Assembly: GCA_027575765.1 (NCBI GenBank)
Contig: JANBPT010000682.1
Span: 1-26,312 of the forward strand
Direction of reading: 5' to 3'
Length of the DNA stretch: 26,312 nucleotides
From: Tieghemiomyces parasiticus
Lineage: Eukaryota; Kickxellomycota; Dimargaritomycetes; Dimargaritales; Dimargaritaceae
The notes beneath the pieces are model-generated. The model did no database searches. It saw only the letters and a program-made list of their open reading frames with translations, and had not been told where the DNA came from. How positions within the stretch are numbered: position 1 is the first letter of the stretch; each line of letters starts with the position of its first letter. The position numbers were made by a program, and so were the translations under genes. Shown one piece after another: positions 8,358-17,015 of this stretch.

Positions 8358-11300
8358 ATGTCGTCCCTGCCCAAGGAGAGTCCCACACATCTCTCCCTGG
8401 AGTATCTCCGGAAGTCCAACGCTCTGACCCTTGGCAAGCACCAGAAAATTCTCGTCGCCAACCGCGGTGTAAGTTACCAACTCGTTTTCGACCCTCTGGC
8501 CGCCTGACAGGCCGACGAAAATCCTGCGGCACAGGACACTGGGCTTTGGCCTGACCCAGGGCACTCGGCTACAGGTTATTGCACCTCTGTGACTGCATGT
8601 CAGGTTCACCCCTTCTCCCTCCCTCCTTTTAGGGCCGTGACGGCGTATCTGTGTAACATGGGATAGTATTTGGCGGACATTTTGGTACGCAGGCGGGGTG
8701 GCGGGGAACCGGGGGGAGGAAGGATCGGCAGTTGAGCCCACGGCGCGTGACTGAAGGGGCCAACCCACAGTCACAGTGTACCAGCCGACATCCCGCCTCG
8801 AACCCTCGCGCCTTACACCCCAATGTCTACCAGAATAGTAGGAAGTCACTAGGACCAAGTCCGCCAGCGTCTACTCCCTATGACCAAAGCACGGTGCTAG
8901 GTTAGATGGGCGCGCCATCACACCGACCATTTCAGTTGGCAAAGGTGTCCACGAACTCAACTGGGGGTGCCGGATATTCCTGTAGGGATCCATGGAACTA
9001 ACCGTATTTTCTTGCTTTGCTTTACTCTGCCCACCTGGTCTTCTTACCATTCGTATCCAGGAAATTGCTATCCGCGTGATCCGTAGCGCTCATGAGCTGG
9101 GCCTGCACACCGTTGGTATCTTCAGCTATGAGGATCGCTTCAACATGCACCGTTACAAGGTAAGCCCGCATATGCTGTGCATACCCGGCCCTGGGAACCA
9201 AACAAGTGGCAAATAAGCATTATATCATGGCAGCCCTGCGAGCCCAAGGGGAGGGCAAGGGGCTCGCATTTTGATTGCTTTATATTCTACCTGCTATCCA
9301 CTGGCGTCATCGACCGTCTTTCAGAAAGCGGGTGGCGCCAGCTCGCTTTCAAGACTGCCGCTTTTTACCTCGTGCATGGTCTCCCGCACAGTCGTAGTCG
9401 GGCGAGTGGAACCCTCTCTCGATACGGTTGGTGAGGTCGGGTGATAGATACCGGCGGTCGATCCCTGCCATGTCATACAGTACCTCTGGGGTATTTACTC
9501 ATTCCCACTAGCTGATCGTGTGTTGGCCATATCTCCTTGGCTGGGGTTTCCGTTAGCCTGTGCCTTACGTACCCCCTATCTTGCCCTTGGTGACACACCA
9601 TTAAGCCACACACCTCTCCTAGAGTACTTACCCCCTCTCCCCCTACCTCGTACCCCCCTCCCTCCTATCACCACCCCCTAGGCCGACGAGTCTTACCAAA
9701 TTGGCCACCGTGGTCAATACACCCCTGTCGGCGCCTACCTGGCCCAGGATGAAATCGTGGCAATTGCCAAGGAGCATGGCGTCACCATGATCCATCCGGG
9801 ATACGGCTTCCTCAGCGAGAACGCCTCGTTTGCCCGCAAGGTCACAGCAGCAGGAATCGCCTTCGTGGGGCCCAGCGCGGACGTGATTGATAAACTCGGA
9901 GATAAAACGGCCGCCCGTAAGATCGCCATGGAATGCAACGTGCCCGTGGTACCGGGCACTCCCGGCCCCGTCTCGGAACTCCACGAAATCCAAAACTTCG
10001 TGGCCGAGCACGGTTTCCCTATCATCATCAAGGCGGCTATGGGCGGCGGCGGCCGCGGCATGCGCGTGGTGTGGAAGGCTGAAGAATTGGAGGACGCATT
10101 CTCGCGGGCACAGAGCGAGGCCGCCGCCGCGTTTGGCGACGGGACTGTGTTTGTGGAACGCTTCCTGCATAAGCCCAAGCACATTGAGGTGCAGCTGCTG
10201 GCCGATGGCGCTGGCAACGTGATCCACCTCTACGACCGTGACTGTTCGGTGCAGCGCCGCCACCAGAAGGTAGTGGAGATCGCCCCCTCGGTGGACCTCG
10301 ACGACGGGGTACGCGAGCGCATGCTGGCCGATGCCATTAAGCTGGCCCGCCATGTCGGGTACCGCAACGCCGGCACAGCCGAGTTTCTTGTCGACCAACA
10401 GAACCGCTACTACTTTATCGAGATCAACCCGCGCATCCAGGTCGAGCACACCGTCACCGAGGAGGTCACTGGGCTAGATATCGTGGCCTTACAGCTGCAG
10501 ATCGCGGCCGGGGTCACCCTGCCCGAGCTGGACCTGAGCCAGGACGCCGTGGTGCTGCGCGGCGTGGCCATCCAGTGCCGTATCACCACCGAGGATCCTG
10601 CGCACAACTTTCAGCCCGACACCGGCCGGATTGAGGTGTACCGCTCTGCCGGTGGCAACGGCGTGCGCCTGGATGGCGGGTCCGGGTTCGCCGGGTCCAT
10701 CATCACCCCGCACTACGACTCTCTGCTAGTCAAAGTGACGTGCTTTGGCGACACGTACGAGAAGGCCCGCCGCCGCATGCTGAGCACCCTGATCGAGTTC
10801 CGCATCCGGGGCGTCAAGACCAACATTGCCTTCCTCCAGAACGTGCTGACCCACCCGGTCTTCCGTTCCGGTGACTGCTGGACCACCTTCATCGATGACA
10901 CGCCCGAGCTCTTCAACATTCTAAAGGGGCGCGACCGCGCCAACCGCATCCTGGCCTACCTTGGTGACATGATCGTGAACGGTAGTAGTGTCAAGGGCCA
11001 GGTCGGCGAACCTAAGCACCTGATGGACGTGGAAATCCCCACCCTGACACGCGAAGACGGCCGGGCCCTGGACGTACACACCGACTATCCTCGTGGCTGG
11101 CGCCAGATCTTCCTTGAGTCCGGCCCGGAGGCCTTTGCCCGCGCCGTGCGCGCCCACCCCGGCGTTCTCATCATGGATACTACCTGGCGCGATGCCCACC
11201 AGTCCTTGCTGGCCACACGCCTGCGCACCATCGACATGGTCAACATTGCGCGCACCACAGGGCACGCCTTGGCCAATGCCTTCAGCCTGGAGATGTGGGG

Positions 11301-13017
11301 TGGGGCCACCTTTGACGTGGCTATGCGGTTCTTGTACGAAGACCCCTGGGACCGGTTGGACCGCCTGCGCGCCCTGGTCCCACACGTGCCTTTCCAGATG
11401 CTGCTGCGCGGCGCCAACGCGGTTGGCTACACCTCCTACCCGGACAATGTGATTTACGACTTTTGCGCCAAGGCTCGGGCCCACGGCGTGGACGTGTTCC
11501 GCGTGTTTGACAGTCTCAACTATTTTGAGAACCTCAAGCTGGGCATCGACGCCGTACGCGCCGCCGGCGGCATCGTGGAGGGTACCGTGTGCTATACCGG
11601 TGACGTGACGGACCCGACCCGCACCAAGCACAACCTGGAGTACTACTTGGATCTGGTGTCTCAGTTGGTTGAGTACGGCATCCACATCCTGGGCATTAAG
11701 GACATGGCCGGTCTACTCAAACCTGCTGCGGCCCGTCTGCTTATCGGGTCCATCCGGTCGCGCTTCCCAGACCTCCCCATTCATGTACACACTCACGACA
11801 CGGCCGGCACGGGCGTAGCCAGCATGCTGGCCTGCGCTGAGGCCGGAGCAGATGTGATTGACGCAGCTGTCGATAGCATGTCTGGGATTACCTCGCAGCC
11901 CTCGATGGGTGCTCTGGTGGCCGCCCTGCAAGGTAGCAAGTATGACACCGGGATTGCTTTTAAGGACGTGATGTCCATCAACGACTACTGGGAGCAGATC
12001 CGCCTGCTGTACAGCTGCTTCGACCCGGGTGTGCGCAGCAGTGATGCGGGCGTCTACGAACACGAGATGCCCGGCGGCCAGTACACCAACCTCATGTTCC
12101 AAGCCCAGTCCCTGGGGCTGGGATCGCAGTGGAAGCAGGTGCGCGAGGCCTACATTGAAGCCAACCAGCTGTGCGGCGACATTGTCAAGGTGACCCCTTC
12201 GTCCAAGGTGGTGGGCGATCTGGCCCAGTTTATAGTGTCCAATGGGCTGACGGCCGACGAGGTGCGCCGCCAGGCCAAGTCGCTGTCCTTCCCCACTTCG
12301 GTGGTGGAGTACTTCCAAGGCTACTTGGGGCAGCCCCATGGTGGGTTCCCGGAACCTCTGCGCACGAACATCATCCGTGACCTGCCACGCATCGAAGGCC
12401 GTCCGGGGGCGTCCATGGCGCCGTTTGACTTTGACCAACTGCGGACTAACCTGATCAAAAAGTACGGTCCGGGCATCCGTGACGTGGACCTTAGCAGCGC
12501 GGCTCTCTACCCCAAGGTGTTTGACGAGTACCGCCAGGTCCAGGACAAGTACGGCGACCTATCGGTGGTGCCCACCCACTACTTCTTGGCCCCGCTCAAG
12601 GTCAATGAGGAGTGCCACATTGAACTGCAACCCGGTAAGCTGCTTATCATCAAGTACGTCGCGTGCGGCCCGCTCAACCCGGCCAGCGGGACCCGCGATG
12701 TGTACTTTGAGCTGAACGGCGAGGTGCGCGTCATGTCCGTGGTGGATTCCAACACCAGCACCAAGCACGAGGCCCGCGCCAAGGCCGACCCTACCCGCCC
12801 GGGCGATATTGGTGCCCCTATGGCCGGTGTCGTCGTCGAGGTCCGTGTCAAGACCGGCGCCATGGTGAAAGAAGGCGACCCACTGTGCGTCCTCTCGGCC
12901 ATGAAGATGGAAACGGTCGTGTCCGCTCCCGTGTCCGGTAAGGTCGACTATCTCGGCGCCGCCGAGGGCGACTCGTTATCTGCTGGAGACCTCATCGCCC
13001 GTATCGTGTCGGCCTAA
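8358..13017 (+). CDS. PYC: pyruvate carboxylase (three coding exons)
   Basis: Biotin-dependent carboxylation of pyruvate to oxaloacetate, the anaplerotic entry to the TCA cycle and to gluconeogenesis. Exons 8358-8468, 9061-9159 and 9682-13017 join in phase 0 to give 1,181 residues, very close to the yeast enzyme (about 1,180). Visible: KILVANRG at 30-37 opening the biotin carboxylase domain; the ATP-grasp glycine loop GGGGRG at 191-196; VQRRHQKVVE and EINPRIQVEH further on; the carboxyltransferase motif MDTTWRDAHQ from 568; the carboxylated-lysine site GIKDMAG (Lys743); metal ligands HVHTHD at 771-776; and the biotinyl site AMKME with Lys1145 near the C terminus. All key residues are intact. 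The N terminus is short with no clear presequence, so a cytosolic enzyme as in yeast is likely. ATG context GTCGCCATGT is good. GC-rich third positions suggest strong expression. Confidence 0.98.
8469..9060 (+). other. pyruvate carboxylase intron 1
   Basis: This 592-nt intron splits the codons for Gly37 and Glu38 of the conserved VANRGE motif, which fixes both borders. It starts GTAAGT, ends TATCCAG, has a CTAAC branch-like site at 8998-9002 and a pyrimidine-rich tail. It contains no gene that I can recognise. It is long for a fungal intron. Confidence 0.95.
9160..9681 (+). other. pyruvate carboxylase intron 2
   Basis: This 522-nt intron starts GTAAGC after codon 70 and ends CCCCCTAG before the conserved ADESYQIG segment. 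A C-rich pyrimidine stretch of about 80 nt precedes the acceptor. No clear CTRAY branch site was found close to the acceptor, and nothing gene-like was seen inside. Confidence 0.95.
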
Positions 13018-14017
13018 AATCCTGGAGACCCCTATTGGTATTGTTGTTTTCTTTACCACCCAGGGACAGGATACTGGTGCAAACTTGCCGCGCGGGGGTG
13101 GGCGAAATGTATTCCGAGGTCGGTTATGACTTGACCCCCCCTTTTTAATTATTTTTTGGGTTACAATTCTGAACCATGGTTATAGTGCAATCTACCGGTT
13201 CCTTCAAAGTTTTATTTTGGTTGATTTTTCCGTATTTCAGTTACTTTTCACGGCCTTTTTTATTGTCTTGCGTTTGGCATTGGTATCTTCGTAAACTAGC
13301 TATGCTTCTAGTAAATCACGTTATAGAGCTTTGGAGGGCGGGGGGGGGGGGAGGGAATAGCCTTAACCCTGGAAACTTTGAACAGCGTCGACAGGAGCGT
13401 TCGGTTTATACCGCAGCAGTATGGGCTTATGAAAGACGGCAGTTTCTACTGTTCGTGCCGCCCTGCAAATTCTCACCGGCTCAATGTAAATCGGGAGGCT
13501 ACAGGTCAGATGGGCAATGCAGACTAGGCCGCTGTTGAACTGAGGGTCTGTTCTAATACGTAGCGCTCCTATGAAGACGGCTCCTCACTACGGGGAAGAG
13601 GCCTAATCACTCATTGTGGTTTCTGCTTAATGTCTATTGCCATTGCTTTTAGGGCCCAAAAGAGCCAAATTATTTAGAAGGCAAAGTATATAATTAAGAC
13701 CTCGAATGAAATTATGGAGGCCCGTTCACCCTACCAGTTCAAAGTCTGTGTTTTACAGTGGACTGGTTGTCATCCAGTGGTGTCCAACAAGGCAATACAA
13801 AGTTATGGGTTGATATGCGCCCGTCGGCTATTTTCGAAGTGTTAACCCTTCCCTCGGGCCTAGACGCCCAAATACTATTGACCCCTTGATGCTTTATGTT
13901 AGGAGGATATGTTGTGAATTGGCCTTTCAACTTACACTGTGGCGCCATTTTCGGCTTGCTAAGAATTGTCTGTTCATTGTGCCTTCATTTCCCACTACCG
14001 CCATCCTCATCGCTACC
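13018..14017. other. intergenic region between carboxylase and Myb-repeat gene
   Basis: The 3' flank of the carboxylase gene is T-rich and has no canonical AATAAA close to the stop. A 120-codon frame starting at 13176 is a composition artefact: Phe/Leu-rich from T-rich DNA and poly-Gly from a G-run. The last 60 nt before 14018 are pyrimidine-rich and are probably the leader of the next gene. No RNA gene seen. Confidence 0.6.
13333..13355 (+). other. 12-G homopolymer within a G-rich tract
   Basis: Twelve consecutive G residues (13340-13351) are flanked by GGAGGG before and AGGG after. This can form a quadruplex and is prone to sequencing or replication slippage. It lies about 320 nt after the carboxylase stop codon, possibly acting in transcription pausing or termination. 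Confidence 0.5.
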
Positions 14018-15741
14018 ATGATTCGGCTGTTCGGTTTACGTCTAGCGCATCCCCCACTAGGTGCTTCAGGGCGGACTTCCCGCGTTCTCACCGAACGACG
14101 TCGGCCCACCCGAACTTTGCCCAAGGCCACCCTACTCCGCCTACGATCGTCGGTTAAAGAGTCTGTCACCACGCAACCAACTAAGGTGGAAGGTAAATGC
14201 CTCTGCCAACAGTGCCGAATTGATGGCCTTTGGGTTAAGGACCGTGCCTGACAATTGGTCACAGGCCTATTAACTTACGCCCCAATACAGTGTCGGTCCC
14301 TCACCCCTCTTTACTTTCCCCCTTTCGACGACACGTACTCGACTTTCCAGATACCGACCGGTCCGCCGTGAGCTCCGAGTCCCCATCGAGTCGCCTTATA
14401 AAGCCCAAAGCCAGGACCAAGCAGCAGTTCTGGACGGCAGAGGAAGATGAGCGGCTTCGGTTGGCCGTGGCTACCTACGGTGCCACAGACTTTAAACGGA
14501 TCGCTAGCGCGGTCGGCACGCGCACCGCCATACAATGTTATGGACGCCATTACCGGCATATGCAGCGCACGGGGCCAGCCCAGCCCTGGTCGCCGGAGGA
14601 AGATCAGGTACTACTTAATCTGGCGAACGAGGTGAAGCAAGCGGCCAAGAAAACGGCTCCTGAGAAAGCCAACGATAGGCGCTCGGATGGAACCTTGATG
14701 TCGAAAAGGAGACGACGTCCTAGATCGAACCAGCTGGTGTCAATCCCGTGGGCCGCCCTCCGCCACCGGTTCACGAATCGCACCGTTTACGACCTTTTCC
14801 GGCGGTACGAGGTTCTGCAGACCCTCGCGGTAGGGCCTTGGCAGCCGGACGAGACCGAGCGACTGCGGCAGGCCGTAGCCAAGTACGGAGTCAAGGGCGC
14901 GTGGCCACAGGTGGCCGAGTTTGTCCGAACCCGTACGGCCCAACAGTGTCGCGGACGCTACGTTAATATCCAGCGGCCAGCTTTGGAGCGACGGTGGTGG
15001 AAGGTGGCAGACGATGTCAAGCTGTTTAGGGTGATTTACCGCGTTTCCCCAACGCTTCTCGACGGCCTGCCCGAAATTCGCGAACTGTGTAGGGAACTGC
15101 AACAGCTCACAGACGGGCCCAATGAGACGGAAGTGGAAGAGGCAAGTTTGGGGGGGAACGAAGAGAGCTTACCGGCCGAGAGTGATGGAGTGTCGGAACT
15201 TGGTCGGTTGCTCGCCACCCTCAAGCGTTCTCACGATCCCGAGTCTGATGACCTTAGTTACGACGCGTCCACGACAACCGCCAACTCCTGGGCCCACGAG
15301 GAAGACAGGTCAACCAGCTTTTCGGGCCTATCCACCGCCGGGTCCTCCGGAACAACCGCCGCTAGGTCGGTGTCATACGATCCATTTGATGAAGAATCAC
15401 ACCGACGAGTCGCCCCGATCCGCGACCCTGTCTGGCCGCTCATCCACCGCGCCATGGACGATCCGCGCTGCTCACACTGGTCGCAATACTACATCCATTG
15501 GTTTGGGTATTTGAAACGTCAAGCCCTGGTGCCGCTCTTAAATCCGCAACAGGAGCAGGTGATCGATCAGAAAGGGCTACCGTCTACCCCTCCGAGCTGG
15601 TTCGACTTGGCCCGAGACCTCGGTATACCCAGGTCGACGGTAATCACACGGCATCTGTTCCAAGATTACCACGTACGTAAGAGTCTACGTCAAATGATCG
15701 CCACCGCTAAGGGAGCCTCCGCACCTAAAGGGCCGAAATAA
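14018..15741 (+). CDS. multi-repeat Myb/SANT-domain protein with presequence-like N terminus
   Basis: Two exons, 14018-14192 and 14351-15741, give 521 residues; Asp59 is split by the intron. The large frame in exon 2 has no ATG before its first Myb repeat, so an upstream exon is needed. The ATG at 14018 (context CTACCATGA) and a phase-compatible GTAAAT..TTTCCAG intron supply it. Residues 85-131 form a Myb/SANT repeat (FWTAEEDERL ... TAIQCYGRHY). Residues 137-213 are a second repeat interrupted by a basic insertion with RRRRPR. Residues 220-266 are a third (WQPDETERL ... TAQQCRGRY), and 273-313 a degenerate fourth. An acidic/Ser-rich linker follows, then a conserved-looking Trp-rich region at 416-508. 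The repeats imply DNA binding. The N terminus is Arg-rich with few acids, as in mitochondrial presequences. An in-frame ATG at 13889 is a less likely start. The specific family is not recognised. Confidence 0.82.
14193..14350 (+). other. intron of the Myb-repeat gene
   Basis: This 158-nt intron has donor GTAAAT and acceptor CTTTCCAG after a pyrimidine tract, with a TTAAC branch-like site near 14270. It was chosen because the phase (1) joins the presequence-like exon to the Myb frame. A rival pair (donor GTGGAA at 14186, acceptor TACAG ending 14289) also keeps frame but has a poor donor. Both leave the Myb repeats unchanged. Confidence 0.6.
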
Positions 15742-16237
15742 CGGCTCGCCAACTTTGTACGCTACCATTACTATAATAACCACGTCAAAAAGATTCGTTG
15801 ACACTCATGTCTAATCAGCAGTTGAATACCAGAATCGATCATTAGTTGTATAGATTCAATGAATGCCTTCAGTCTATCTGTGTCAAGAGGCCTTGAAGTA
15901 ACCTGGCTAGAATTGGGAGAGTACCGAGTTTCAGGTGGTCACGATGTGACCGAGTCAGGGGACTGGGATACCTGTAGGTCACAAATGTGGACCACTGGAA
16001 GTCAGCAGGGTGACTTGTAGCGCTGGCCCTACGGCGCATCACGAGAGACATTGACGTACACAGCCGATGACTATTGGCCTTGGTGAGATCATTTAGAAAA
16101 ATTAGCAACGTATGATAGCCAATGGCAACGCCAGGTTGTGTTGGCGAGACTTTGAGGGGGGGGTCTACGGTTTGTTGTAATTACTCTACTCTAATTCTTT
16201 ATACAAACCGGCATCCCAGGGCGGCAGTAATAGTAGA

Positions 16238-16256
16238 TTTTTTTAGGAAAAAAAAA
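16238..16256. repeat. poly(T)-AGG-poly(A) inverted tract
   Basis: Seven T, AGG, nine A in a row can fold into a short hairpin or act as a stiff, nucleosome-poor segment. It lies about 500 nt after the Myb gene stop. Confidence 0.4.
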
Positions 16257-16746
16257 GCCTAGATCAGCTGTCCATCAGTTAGCTAGGGCTCGTTACCTCG
16301 GGAGGAGCCTCAACCATGTTCCATTGAAGAGTCCTATTGTTGGCAGATGAGCGACCAAAATAGCTAGTCATGACTTGTACGAAATCGAACCAGACATCTT
16401 GCAGTTTGGGATGCGATAGAAAGCATCGGACACTCGATCCTTGCGCTGGCTATCATGGATTGCCTATCGTTGCACGGTCCCAGTCGGACGATTGCGAAAT
16501 AGGGTCCTGTAGGGCCCGCTAGGTAACGTGCCATAGGGCTTGGAGGTCCAGCGCCCGGGAGACAGGTATAGACTCCAGGCGCTACTGCGAACAATGGTTT
16601 AATTCTAAATAAAGATATGCCAAACAACTGGCCGCGTCAGTGATTCTAGCAATTTTTCATATCTAGACCCAAGACTTACGGACTTGGAGTTTGGGATTCT
16701 ATAGTTTTTTTATTGATGCACCACTTGCAGGTCCCTTCATACAATA

Positions 16747-16762
16747 TTTTTTTTTTAAAAAA
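16747..16762. promoter_or_regulatory. T10-A6 tract upstream of the PPR gene
   Basis: Ten T followed by six A, about 250 bp before the PPR start codon. Poly(dA:dT) tracts of this kind are common nucleosome-excluding promoter elements in fungi; that role is inferred. Confidence 0.35.
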
Positions 16763-17015
16763 CCTCAGAGCTAATTAGTGTGCGCTATTGCCAAGCGATT
16801 TAAGTTCAGCGTTTGTCAATTCGCGAATGCTCATGCTTTGTAACTAATTGAAGGATCGGAAGCGGTGTTGCCAGTTTCCTCGTTACCTATCTCACTGTGC
16901 TACTTATCCTACATGCCTCACTATTCCTCGTTGGAATTTCTCGAAGTCGACGTCCCATTTCTCTAGACTGTGCACCTTCCTTGCTTATCAATACCACTTT
17001 TCCGTTTTTACCTGC

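Larger units (their letters stand above)
15742..17015. other. intergenic region between Myb-repeat and PPR genes
   Basis: No gene recognised in about 1.3 kb. Two poly(T)/poly(A) blocks stand out (16238-16256 and 16747-16762), and an AATAAA lies at 16608-16613. The frame of the PPR gene stays open upstream to 16848 but without an ATG, so it is treated as leader. Short upstream ATGs at 16832 (stop after 4 codons) and 16911 (17 codons) would precede the PPR start if transcription begins that far back. Confidence 0.6.

Noticed and set aside
9643..12438. Long minus-strand frames opposite pyruvate carboxylase (up to 268 codons)
   Set aside because: They are mirror frames of a GC-rich coding exon, have no recognisable domain, and the plus strand encodes an intact conserved enzyme.
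13176..13538. 120-codon plus-strand ATG frame with hydrophobic N terminus
   Set aside because: Composition follows T-rich 3' flank and the poly-G run; no domain and no sign of conservation.
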